Origin: Chromera velia
Lineage: Eukaryota > Sar > Chromeraceae
NCBI GenBank assembly: GCA_018398765.1
Contig: JAHBMJ010000629.1
Coordinates: forward strand, 20,558 to 43,542
Reading direction: 5' to 3'
DNA length: 22,985 nt
Shown: piece by piece, positions 1 through 8,957 of the stretch
Layout of the letters: every line of letters begins with the position of its first letter
How positions within the stretch are numbered: position 1 is the first letter of the stretch
The notes under the pieces: model-generated
Databases searched by the model: none
Told to the model about the DNA's origin: nothing
What the model saw: the letters and a program-made list of their open reading frames with translations, nothing else
Position numbers and translations under genes: made by a program

Positions 1-8
1 CCCCCCTC

Positions 9-30
9 TGTGTGTGTGTGTGTGTGTGTG
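9..30. repeat. (TG)n microsatellite
   Basis: Eleven uninterrupted TG units follow a short C run and continue as an imperfect TATGTG tail. It lies in what I read as the intron upstream of the cysteine-rich exon at 168. Confidence 0.9.
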
Positions 31-167
31 TATGTGCTTTCTTTACACAAACAAGCAGTGCATGACCCCACAAACTATCAAATTTGCATCATTTCTGCCC
101 CATGTTCCCTTCATGCTTGTTTGGCAATGAATATATATGCTTGTTAAATGCATTTGGTACCATGCAG

Positions 168-962
168 GTTCTGTGCTGCAAGGCCTCCTCAGGGCGTCTC
201 CTTCAAGCACCCACTACCCTTCCTGACCAGCCCTCTCCACTCCATCCCCCCCCCCTTCCTGAAACTCTGTCCGAGGCAGAGATGGAGAAACGCCAATCGA
301 ACGGTCCGGGTGAAAGCACTAACAAGGATCCCGACACGACCACTGAAGGCAAAGAGAAACAGGAGACGGAGGCGGATGCTCACGAGGAGGAATCGCGAAA
401 ACTCCAGAATGACAATTGCTACGTGATTGGATCCGCTCCTTTCTGTCAGGGGAAGTGCAGCGACTGCAACGGCAGCGACTCCTGCGTGAACTCAGACTAC
501 TACTACGGTGCGAGGTGCTGGTCTGGGAAGAAGGTCCTGTGCTGCACGAGTGGTTCTTCTGCTGGGCGCGTCCTTCTCGAGTCGTCGGAAGTTCCTCCAG
601 AGACGGAGAAGGCAACGGAAAAGGAGACGGAATCCGGGTCCCACACAGACTCTCAGAAGACCCACAAGATGGAAGAGGCAAAGGCAAACAAGGAGAGTAA
701 GAAGGCAGAGACGGATCACGCAGTGCCTTTCCCACTGTTATCCGATCAGGAGGCTGCAGTGTTTCCCTCGGCAGCTTTGCGGTCTCTGCAGCAGCCTGGT
801 GATGGATGTTACGTTGTGGGTGCGTCTCCGTTCTGTGCGGGCAAGTGCTCTCAGTGCACTTCCAACGGAGACACGTGCGCCGACAGCAACTACAAATGGG
901 GAGCTCAGTGTTTGTTTGGGAAGAAGGTTCTCTGCTGCAAGGCTTCGTCGTCATCGGGTTAA
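168..962 (+). CDS. Terminal exon of a multi-module cysteine-rich protein (5' part missing)
   Basis: The frame holds two complete modules with the pattern C-x8-C-x3-C-x2-C-x5/6-C-x10-C-x7-CC. Both contain 'PFC.GKC' and end in 'GKKVLCC'. The frame opens at 168 with VLCCKAS, the tail of a third module. The preceding bases are ACCATGCAG, so I read 168 as a phase-0 exon start after a CAG acceptor, with upstream exons outside the window. No credible ATG with a signal peptide precedes it. The linkers between modules are rich in Glu, Lys, Thr and Ser and look disordered. Eight conserved cysteines suggest four disulphides and a secreted or surface protein, but that is inference. I know similar small 'APFC.G.C...KxLCC' modules in secreted proteins of various eukaryotes but cannot name the family. 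The stop is TAA at 960-962. Function is unknown. Confidence 0.65.
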   Translation, partial: VLCCKASSGRLLQAPTTLPDQPSPLHPPPLPETLSEAEMEKRQSNGPGESTNKDPDTTTEGKEKQETEADAHEEESRKLQNDNCYVIGSAPFCQGKCSDCNGSDSCVNSDYYYGARCWSGKKVLCCTSGSSAGRVLLESSEVPPETEKATEKETESGSHTDSQKTHKMEEAKANKESKKAETDHAVPFPLLSDQEAAVFPSAALRSLQQPGDGCYVVGASPFCAGKCSQCTSNGDTCADSNYKWGAQCLFGKKVLCCKASSSSG

Positions 963-1440
963 AAGGAGAAGAGAGAGCAAGAGAAGAGTGACCAAGAGAA
1001 AAAAGGATTCTCAAGAAGAGAAAAGAAGAAAAGAGACAAAGAGGGATCAAGAAGAAGGAAATGCGTGCAGAAGGAGAGAGGCAAAGGGGTGGTCAAAAAG
1101 TGCATTTGCCTTCAAGGAAGAAGGAAGAGAGAAAGGATGATCCCTTGTAAAAAGCTAATAAGCAGACCAGAAGTGGAAATGATCTAGCTGAGGGAATAGA
1201 CACAAAGCGAAAGCACGCAGAAGGACGAGAGCACGGAAGAGGGAGAAAGAGTGCATGCGTCACGCTGGCGCCTTGCGCGTGCGCGTCTGAGCTCAAGCTC
1301 TTCTTGTTCCAGCCAGTCGTGAGAGAAGGTGCATCCACCTTGCAGAAGAAAAACAGCAAAGGAGAACGCAGGGAAGAAGAGCAGTTAGTGCAGAAGAAAG
1401 AAGGAGAGACAGAAGCCGATAGTTCCCCGTCTATCATGTC
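963..1440. other. Purine-rich region downstream of the cysteine-rich gene
   Basis: This stretch is dominated by A and G on the plus strand (AGAAGGAAG-type runs). It probably contains the 3' UTR of the gene ending at 962. The open frames here result from the skewed composition and show no domain. The gene's own frame stays open for about 220 bases past its TAA, also because of the purine bias. Confidence 0.45.
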
Positions 1441-1859
1441 GTCGCCATGAAGTGGAAAGCCGGGAAAAGGGACAGGGAAAAGGGAGAGAACCCATTCAAG
1501 AGGTCAAAGGGACCTCTCCTCTCCTCTCCTCTCCCCTGCCGCCTACTCATGCCGCGCGTTTATGAACGGAAATTTGTTTGCCCGTTCGTCTGTCCGTCTG
1601 TCCGTCTCTTTACTGCCTGACTACATTACTTGAAAGCGTCAACGAAGAAGCAGTTGTGCGTCTGCTCCAATTGAAGTGTTCCTTCAATTGATGGTATGAA
1701 TCGAGTGTGTATCATATCAATGGCTGCATTTGCGTGCACGTGATTCTGTCGTACAGCTTGATTGGATTGGTCGTCACAGATCGATTTGGTTGGTGATCAA
1801 TTCTGGAGACTGCACGCTGCAGCTTCACCGGACGATCAGGCCAATCGATCCGGGGCGCT
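1441..1859. other. Non-coding interval with short pyrimidine repeats and a hairpin
   Basis: No gene is recognised. It contains a CTCTC tract near 1515-1540, a TCCGTCTG repeat near 1587-1607, and a perfect 9-bp stem with a 5-base loop at 1668-1690 (CAATTGAAG / CTTCAATTG). Confidence 0.5.
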
Positions 1860-1862
1860 CTT

Positions 1863-1902
1863 CTTTTCTTTCTTTCTTTCTTTCTTTGTTTGTTTGTTTG
1901 TT

Positions 1903-1941
<39 letters not shown>
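1863..1941. repeat. Compound microsatellite (TTTC)n-(TTTG)n-(TG)n
   Basis: Three simple repeats abut: TTTC units, then TTTG units from about 1886, then TG units from about 1907. Each differs from the next by one base, which suggests stepwise mutation and slippage. Confidence 0.93.
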
Positions 1942-1942
<1 letters not shown>

Positions 1943-2502
1943 CTCTTTTAGAATTCCGTCTTTCAGCTCTTTAAGGATGGCCGTACATGCATTTACAAGG
2001 AAGGGAGAGCACGCTGCATGAAGAGAAAGCGAACGTGTACGGGGCACGGCTGCGTGTGACATTTGATCTGGTCCAGTGGCTGCACATCAGCAAAGCCATT
2101 CGTGCACTGCCGCTCTCTTTTCCTCACTTTCTTTTCTTCCAGCAGCTTCCGAGCATGCACACTGTCAGTGTTTTGAGAAAAATCTTTGCGTTTCTTTATA
2201 TGTTCTCTTTATCTCAACAAAACATGAAAGCAACGAATGATGCCTTCTAACCCAGCTTGAGGCAGCTTCTGACACCGGTAAAGAAATATAAAGACTTTTT
2301 CTGGGGGACTCTTCTCCAGAGTGACTTGTGCCTAGACTTGTCCGCCAATGCTGAGATAACTACCGCACGGTCAGTGTACCCTGTATGAAACGTATTGTAT
2401 AAAAATGATCTTTTGCGTATTTACACATCTATCGAAGTACTGTTAGAACTCGTATTCAAAATTTCAAATAATCGGAAGTTATTAAATGATACTTAATACT
2501 AT
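1942..2502. other. Non-coding interval, nothing recognised
   Basis: I see no gene, RNA or mobile element. Composition drifts to AT-rich beyond 2280. Confidence 0.4.
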
Positions 2503-2918
2503 ATCATCATCATCATCATCATGATTATTATTGATCGGTCTATAGGCCATCATGCAATGCATGAGTCTAGGACAATGCTGTATTGCCTTTTTGCCAGACC
2601 TGCATCACTCATCGGGGTGGAGCTGCCATCTGCTAGCTGAAACCCAGCGCCTGAATCATGACGCTTAATCGATTTAAGTGCTGTCCCTCACTATAGAAGG
2701 CTGCGACAGTCAAACCAATCCAAGATACTGAGAGCAGACAGAGCAAACCAGTAAAAAGGGAGAACAAGGATTGGAATAGATGTACGAAGAAGGCATTCGA
2801 ACGGTCAAAGGGATGAACAATTCGGAAAAAGACCGTTTGGTCATTGTGCTCACGTCTTTTATCTGTAAGAGAAGAGGAAAGGGAGATGATCATCGATCAT
2901 CATCATCATCATCATGAT
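2503..2918. repeat. Two identical 23-bp (ATC)6ATGAT repeats flanking ~370 bp
   Basis: Bases 2503-2525 and 2896-2918 are identical, each (ATC)6 followed by ATGAT, in the same orientation. The ~370 bp between contains no convincing gene. The segment could be a short interspersed element inserted into, or carrying, an ATC microsatellite, with the repeats acting as a target duplication. Two independent microsatellites are equally possible. Confidence 0.5.
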
Positions 2919-3541
2919 ACGTCATCGCCATCAGCTTATGAATAGGCGTCTCGATTCTTTATAACAGCAGTAACCGTTAGTAATATGAACGAATAACTGG
3001 AGGTTTTCAGGGTAGTTAAACCACTGTAGTTTTAATTATTGTAAATTTGAAACTGGGATTGGACGCAAAAAAAAGGAATATCCTAGGAAACATCTGATTT
3101 TTATTTTTTTCACTTTGTTCAAAAATTGAAAAAGCTAGCAGTTTCATGAGAGCAGCTTAAATTTAAAATTAATTTAAAGTTTATTTCTAGCTTCAGAGTT
3201 TCCTACAAAATTTTAGTTTCTGACTTTTTAAAGATTTTTTTTCATTTTTTTAAGACTTTTTTTTTTTAATTATGTATTCACGAATGGACAAAGGGTAATA
3301 AGCTAGGGAAAAAGAAAAATTAGGGAAGAGAAAGAGGGGGTAAATCCAAACAGAGGGGTATTTAAACGAAACAATTTCAAACAAATTAAGGAAAAAGAGG
3401 GAAAAAATAAAAAAAAAATTTAAAACGTTTATAGTTGAGTGAAAAAAAGCTTTCTTCAATTTTCTTTTCGTTTTTTTATGCATTTATGGCCTAAAAAAGT
3501 TCAGAAAAACAGTCGAGGCCCTCAAGGGATGAAAGAACTGC
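2919..3541. other. AT-rich intergenic DNA
   Basis: There are many A and T homopolymer runs, densest at 3100-3480. No gene is seen; the small open frames are low-complexity Lys/Phe-rich shadows. Confidence 0.5.
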
Positions 3542-3969
3542 TCTGTCTGTCCCTAGGCGTGGTCTTTAGTTAGTTAGTTAGTCTTTTTGGCCGAGCTTGC
3601 CAATCTGCTGGCTAGTGCGCCTAAAGCTAGTTTAAAAGCCCATGCGTCTCGATCTTTATGCGCAGCACCAGGTCCTCCAGGTGTTGCTATTCAGATCGAA
3701 AGTGACTCAGAGCCTCCCATGCAGAGAAGACGCCTTCGACGGGCGCTCCTTGACTCAGACTCACTGCCAGACTAACTCACACAATGCCAGCAGACAATGA
3801 GTGATTAAACCTAGCTTTTACAGTTTAACATATCAAACTAAACTAACTAAACTAAAGACCCTATATAAGTAGTTTAGTTCATAATTTAGTTAGTTAGTTT
3901 AGTTTTCTGGGAAAATATGAACTAATAAAAGAACTAAACTAACTAAAAACCACGCCTAGGTCTGTCTGT
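3542..3969. mobile_element. Small non-autonomous TIR transposon (MULE-like MITE)
   Basis: The element spans 3552-3960. Its 24-bp terminal inverted repeats (3552-3575 and 3937-3960) begin CCTAGGCGTGG and differ at one position. It is flanked by a 9-bp direct repeat TCTGTCTGT (3542-3550 and 3961-3969). The subterminal DNA is full of AACTAAACT/AGTTTAGTT motifs, especially at 3835-3945. A 9-bp duplication fits Mutator-like elements (9-11 bp) better than hAT (8 bp), though the duplicated sequence is itself a TCTG repeat, so its exact length is uncertain. No transposase is present. A short frame at about 3587-3775, without an ATG, ends in an acidic 'DSDSLPD' tail. It may be a captured coding fragment. 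Confidence 0.72.
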
Positions 3970-4164
3970 TCGACCTGCTCGACAATGAGGGCAGTCGGAG
4001 AAGCCAGGGTGGTCTTCATATATGTACATGTGAAGGAAATTAGCTAAAAAGCAAAATATCGAAATAAATGCTTATACTTGCTGAACTAGCAACTCAAGTT
4101 CAAATTTGTATCGATCATTCTAGGCATCACCCGATTTCATGCCTAGATTCATGTGTAAATCGGT
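3970..4164. other. Short interval between the MITE and the PPR locus
   Basis: No gene is recognised. On the minus strand this is the DNA directly downstream of the PPR remnant. Confidence 0.4.
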
Positions 4165-4257
4165 AGCCTCCCTATTAAAGACACCGATCAATGCGTTGAA
4201 CGAAAATTTGTCTGGCTCGACTCCTCTACGCTTCATCTACTCAAACACCTCAAGTGC
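4165..4257 (-). pseudogene. Frameshifted remnant of an eleventh PPR unit
   Basis: Read one frame away from the PPR gene, this stretch encodes ALEVFE, then an in-frame TAG, then 'MKRRGVEPDKFSFNALIGVF'. That is a clear but diverged PPR unit. It became detached because the preceding unit lost exactly 14 bp between two GCT trinucleotides: an intact unit reads AAGTGCT + 14 bp + CCCCCCCGG on the plus strand, while here the flanks are fused. The shift makes the main frame end at 4250-4252. The original protein was therefore at least one unit longer. Confidence 0.7.
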
Positions 4258-6082
4258 TCCCCCCCGGAGCCTTCTCCATCGCACTGATCAATGCGTTGAA
4301 GCAAAAGACGTCAAGCTCGACTCCTCTACGCTCCATCTGCTCAAACACCTCAAGTGCCTTCTCCCATTGGCTCCCCCCCGGAGCCTTCTCCATCACACTG
4401 ATCAATGCGCTGAAGCAAAAGACGTCAAGCTCGACTCCTCTACGCTCCATCCCCTCAAACATCTCAAGTGCCCTCTCCCACTTGCTCCCCCCCGGAGCCT
4501 TTTCCATCGCACTGATCAATGCGCTGAAAGTAACCGCATCAGGCTCGACTCCTCTACGCTCCATCTCCCCAAACACCTCAAGTGCTCTCTCCCACTGGCT
4601 CCCCCCCGGAGCCTTCTCCATCGCACTGATCAATGCGTTGAAAGTAACCGTAGTAGGCTCGACTCCTCTACGCTCCATCTCCTCAAACACCTCAAGTGCC
4701 TTCTCCCACTGGCTCCCCCCCGGAGCCTTCCCCATCGCACTGATCAATGCGTTAAAAGTAACCGTAGTAGGCTTGACTCCTCTACGCTCCATCTCCTCAA
4801 ACACCGCAAGTGCTATCTTCCACTGGCTCTCCCCCGGAGCCTTCCCCATCGCACTGATGAATGCGTTGAAAGTAATCGTAGTAGGCTTGACTCCTCTACG
4901 CTCCATCTGCTCAAACACCTCAAGTGCTCTCACCCACTGGCTCCCCCCGGGAGCCTTCTCCATCGCACTGATCAATGCGTTGAAAGTAACCATAGTAGGC
5001 TTGACTCCTCTACGCTCCATCTCCCCAAACACCGCAAGTGCTATCTTCCACTGGCTCCCCCCCGGAGCCTTTTCCATCGCACTGATCAATGCGCTGAAAG
5101 TAACCGTAGTAGGCTTGACTCCTCTACGCTCCATCTCCTCAAATAGCTCAAGTGCCCTCTCCCACTGGCTCCCCCCCGGAGCCTTTTCCATCGCACTGAT
5201 CAATGCGCTGAAAGTAACCGCATCAGGCTCGACTCCTCTACGCTCCATCTCCCCAAACACCTCAAGTGCTCTCTCCCACTGGCTCCCCCCCGGAGCCTTC
5301 TCCATCGCACTGATCAGCGCGCTGAAGCAAAAGACGCCAGGCCTCAATCCTTTGCTCTTCAGCTCCTCAAAAAGCGACAAGGCATCTTTCCACCTTCCAT
5401 GGCGGCCTGTCTCTGTGATTCGCCTTATGTACCCGCGAAGAATTTGTTCGTCCTCGCTCATCCTTCGCCCCCTTGCGACCCCTTTTCCCCCTTTCGTATT
5501 ACTCTTCATTTTACTCCCATTCCCTGCTGACGTTTGCCCGTTCCTTTTTTGAGCATTCTCGATCATCTGAGTGTCTTCCACTTCCCCCCCTCTCGCAAAA
5601 TCATGCCTTTTTTGCACCTCCTTCGTCACGCTGCGTCTGTTCTTCCCAACAGAAGCCCTTCTTCCATTCCCAACCGAATCAGACCCAACGCCCCTTTTGA
5701 CACCAAGCGCCTCAACCCTGCCTCTGGGCTCGGAGGAGACGCGTTGCTGTGCACTTTCTGTCCCTTTCTCATTCCGAATCGTCGAACGAGACGGCAAACG
5801 CCTTGCGTCTAATCCAGCAACAGTGCACTCCTCTCTTGTGAAAGAACCGCATTGCCTCCTTCGATTCAAGACCCAAAGTGAGAATGGAGGCTTCAGGCTC
5901 ACAGGTGCAAAGGAAGTGAAAACCAGAAAACCGGAGGGAACAGACCCTGAGGCTCTACAATTAGTCATTGAGACTGCTACCAGCAGAGCCTGAGCAACGG
6001 AGAGCAAAACCAAAAGAAACTTCCGACTCACTGGAGGAAATGCTTGTGAGCGGAGCTCGCTGCATACACCGCGCGGAGTCAT
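4250..6082 (-). CDS. Organelle-targeted tandem PPR protein
   Basis: This is a 610-residue RNA-binding PPR protein. The start is the first in-frame ATG, at 6080-6082; the frame stays open upstream to a TTG but has no earlier ATG. Residues 22-38 form a hydrophobic core (FLLVLLSVAQALLVAVS), a signal-peptide-like segment. A basic, Ser/Arg/Lys-rich region to about residue 210 follows. Such a bipartite leader is known for import into secondary plastids. A first PPR-like unit at ~214-249 precedes a tandem array of 38-residue units, nine complete and a broken tenth, each 114 bp. The units have the two-helix PPR form (VTFxALISAM...ALEVFxEMERRGVxP) with three extra residues in the APGGSQW turn. They are nearly identical except at the residues that contact RNA. 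PPR proteins bind single-stranded organelle RNA and guide processing or stability; this one's target is unknown. The C-terminus is truncated by a 14-bp deletion. Confidence 0.85.
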   Translation of the reverse strand: MTPRGVCSELRSQAFPPVSRKFLLVLLSVAQALLVAVSMTNCRASGSVPSGFLVFTSFAPVSLKPPFSLWVLNRRRQCGSFTREECTVAGLDARRLPSRSTIRNEKGTESAQQRVSSEPRGRVEALGVKRGVGSDSVGNGRRASVGKNRRSVTKEVQKRHDFARGGEVEDTQMIENAQKRNGQTSAGNGSKMKSNTKGGKGVARGRRMSEDEQILRGYIRRITETGRHGRWKDALSLFEELKSKGLRPGVFCFSALISAMEKAPGGSQWERALEVFGEMERRGVEPDAVTFSALISAMEKAPGGSQWERALELFEEMERRGVKPTTVTFSALISAMEKAPGGSQWKIALAVFGEMERRGVKPTMVTFNALISAMEKAPGGSQWVRALEVFEQMERRGVKPTTITFNAFISAMGKAPGESQWKIALAVFEEMERRGVKPTTVTFNALISAMGKAPGGSQWEKALEVFEEMERRGVEPTTVTFNALISAMEKAPGGSQWERALEVFGEMERRGVEPDAVTFSALISAMEKAPGGSKWERALEMFEGMERRGVELDVFCFSALISVMEKAPGGSQWEKALEVFEQMERRGVELDVFCFNALISAMEKAPGGST

Positions 6083-7652
6083 GCTTGGCCTACAATCCTG
6101 CAGCCTCAGGGCCCAATCAAGTGGGACATTGCGGTGACGTCTTCTGAAGTCGCTTGAGTTGCGCACACGATCGCGACTACTTGGCCGTTTGCGCTGCTGT
6201 TTCAAAATGAAGCAACACAGCAGAGGAAGCAAAAAAGGACCGGAGTTCTAGCGGGAGTCCCCCGGCAGAACTGGGGAGATGTGATGTGCATGGTGCTGCC
6301 ATGGTGCTGCCACACTCCGACGGCCATAGTCGGCCCCCCATCGGCCCCCCTTAGGAATAGAAAGCAAACGGTGCTGCACGGAGACGGCGTAGACGGCCGA
6401 GCGAGCGAGTCACACATCACATGCAATTCACATGCATGCATGAATCTGACGCAAGCAAGCTTGCGAACGGCCCCGGAAAGCAAGAAAAATTACAACTGAT
6501 ATAACGCCAGGCCATACCGACAATGAACACTAACGTACATATTCCTACCATAGAGAGGTCCGAAAGGTTCAAATATCGTGAACGTCAAACAGTTAGAAAC
6601 GGTTACAGTCTGTATGGATGCACTGTCTCTGCATGCATGAACATATAGGGAAAAAACCCACCAAACACACAAACAGAGGCTCCGCCTGGCTTTTCAGAGT
6701 CGTGTGGGGGACTGCCTGCCTGCAGGGATACACAAGCATACATAGAGTTCAAAATCGCTCAGAGAGCAGTACCAGTCTGTGCATGCACAGCTGTTTTCGT
6801 TGCCTACCTATCCCGTTCCTCACTGGACTGTAGCAGCCCGAGCCACAGATCTTTGCAGTTATGACTAAAAAAAATGGTCCCCTGCCTGGCTATATGATAT
6901 GAGCATGCAGTTGACAGAGGAGACGGACATGCTGCTCTGGCTCATCTAAATATATTTGTTTGAGTGTCTGACTGTTGACTTCTTGTAGTATGGACCCCAT
7001 ATATTTTGAAGTACTCTTGTCACACTTGCATTTGCCATGGTGATTGATTAGCGCGAGAGAGAATACATACCCACACGAAGCATCGCTACTTTCAAACAGA
7101 ACACATGCAGACATACATACATGCAGATAAACCATAACGGTTCGATGCATCCAAGTTAAAAATTGATCAAAAGAGTTCGAAGAGTAGTGTTGCGGTTATC
7201 TTGCAGTGTTTATTCTCAGTATGGCCTCGCAGTACCTTCCATATAAGGGTTATGATGGGGGTCTGTGAGGAAGTTACGGATTACAGCTTTTTCCGTTACG
7301 GTTTTTCCGTAACTTAGCGCCTTCGGCACCAATTTTTTATTATGAAAAAACTGTAATTCAGGCGTTGTGGGGCCAATATAGGGCCTCGCCATAGGAATCT
7401 TGTGCGCGGACGCATTCTCTGTTTCTGTGCCGATCTGTACGTAAATATGTTGTATGTGTGCGTGAATGTACAATTTAGTGGCACTAATAGTATATATCTA
7501 CGTTTCCATACTCAGTAGTGTGAAAGCAGAGGCCAAAGCAAGAGATGCCAACAACCTTGTGGTCTGTAGATGTGTCACTTCTGTGCAATGCGACACCGTT
7601 TCTCTTCTATATCTGCTTTCTTTTCTTTAATATTTCCAAACAATGTTTGGTA
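6083..7652. other. Intergenic region, no gene recognised
   Basis: I find no domain-bearing frame. ATGCATGC-type motifs recur at 6290-6450, 6620-6640 and 6780. An inverted repeat AAGTTACGGA / TCCGTAACTT lies at about 7271-7315. The part nearest 6083 should contain the PPR promoter and 5' UTR. Confidence 0.45.
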
Positions 7653-7720
7653 TGTGTGTGTGTGTGACACTGTGTATGTATGTGTATGTGTATATGTGTG
7701 TGTGTGTATGTATGTGTGTA
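7653..7720. repeat. Imperfect (TG/TATG)n microsatellite
   Basis: TG units are interrupted by TATG and ACAC. The Cys/Val-rich or His/Thr-rich open frames across it are artefacts of the repeat. Confidence 0.85.
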
Positions 7721-8328
7721 TTGAACATCCGAACATGTCGCGTAGTAGGCTTTGCTCCGCTTAAGCTTAATGGGAACAGAGACCTTTCGCTTTGCACCAA
7801 CCGGCCGGGCAGTATGCAGCACTCTCGTAAGAGCCTTTCCTTATCTCCAGCCACATATCGTTTGCAGCTCTTGGCACCTGACTGTCTGGTCCTGATACTC
7901 TAGCAAAGCTAAGCGAAGCATGTCCGATCATCTCTGAATCAAGGTCAGTCAATTACTTATCATGACCCGACTGAATAGCCAGGCTGCCACCAGCTGTACA
8001 CAGCTAACTTATGCTACCAACGTCATAATGATGTGAGTCACTACGTCAGTCTCCACAAGCACATAAAAAAAAAGGTTAATCTAAAGAGATAACAGTGACG
8101 AATGTATGAAAAGGAATTTTTTGTGCGGGCGATAGAACGAAAGAGAGACGCTCTCAGGCTGGAACCCATACCTCCACAGATGCAAAGCTAATTCATGTTA
8201 ACTGATAAATAACTTAGTGGTGCTCATATCATAGTCTCCGTAGAGCACTGTTACCGTTTCCAAGTCGTTTTCTAGGTTGTTCTATAGAAGTTGCCCCCTG
8301 TAAACGGCAAACATAAAAATATTACTTT
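7721..8328. other. Intergenic region, no gene recognised
   Basis: Nothing gene-like is visible. This is the outer flank of the LTR retrotransposon that starts at 8334. Confidence 0.4.
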
Positions 8329-8333
8329 AAACA
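8329..8333. repeat. Target-site duplication AAACA (low-coordinate side)
   Basis: It is identical to 20111-20115 on the far side of the LTR element. Five bases is a usual length for LTR-retrotransposon integration. Confidence 0.8.
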
Positions 8334-8838
8334 TATGAATTAGATAGGCTACTTTTAGGCTTTGCTAGCTCAGTTACATGAAGCCGGGTCCTGTCTTAAC
8401 AAGACTATAAGTCTGTATGTCTTTGCAACATCCGATTATTTGTTGTGAATCAACCGAATTCTGTGACTCTGAATCTATTGCTCAAATCGCATGCATGCAT
8501 GATCACGCATGACGTATCGATGTACATGTATGCACGTGGGGCAGCTCTAGGGGCAGCCGCAGTGCCGGACTGGGCCACTTCATCAGGTGCATGGATTGGG
8601 ATGTGGGTCTTTCAGGGGGTGCACTGGTGATCAAGGAACACATACGGTACAGAGCTACAGTGAGGAAGCTGTACACAGTGGCTCTGGGTGGAAGCCCTTC
8701 AGACAAACACTCCATATACCATACAGTCTACTGGTACCACCACACACTGACTGGAAGATTGAATTCATTTCACTTCACAGCAGTTATGCACACGTTGCAT
8801 GCACACACTCAGTGACTGTCTGCATTTCCAGTTTCACA
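8334..8838 (-). repeat. 3' LTR
   Basis: It aligns end to end with 19605-20110. My hand alignment gives about 45 transitions, 4 transversions, a 12-bp indel near 8540 and a 13-bp indel near 8815. It ends in TTCACA; its other end has TATGAA where the partner has TGTGAA. Small open frames inside it are not genes. Confidence 0.85.
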
Positions 8839-8853
8839 TTCACCCCCCAAGCG
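8839..8853 (-). other. Polypurine tract
   Basis: On the minus strand the bases CTTGGGGGGTGAA lie immediately upstream of the 3' LTR. A purine run here normally primes plus-strand synthesis, so its position supports the element's orientation. Confidence 0.6.
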
Positions 8854-8957
8854 CAGTGGCCTTTCGAAAACAAGCTTCTGCACTGAAACTGGGTGAGCAA
8901 ATTCTAATAAAAGACAAAAGATCAATTCACCCCCCATCCTTGCTGTTAATCTTTTCA

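Noticed and set aside
4139-5552. Long plus-strand frames (up to 432 residues) opposite the PPR array
   Set aside because: They are antisense shadows: the 114-bp repeat has no stop in several frames, so length here is not evidence. The product is a meaningless Pro/Ser/His/Leu-rich repeat, while the minus strand gives clear PPR units.
7216-7473. Small minus-strand frame of 85 residues
   Set aside because: It spans inverted repeats, has no recognisable domain and no supporting splice or regulatory signal.
8354-8400. tRNA-like head (GCTAGCTCAGT resembling an A box), suggesting a SINE
   Set aside because: No matching B box or cloverleaf follows, and the segment lies inside an LTR with a full partner copy.
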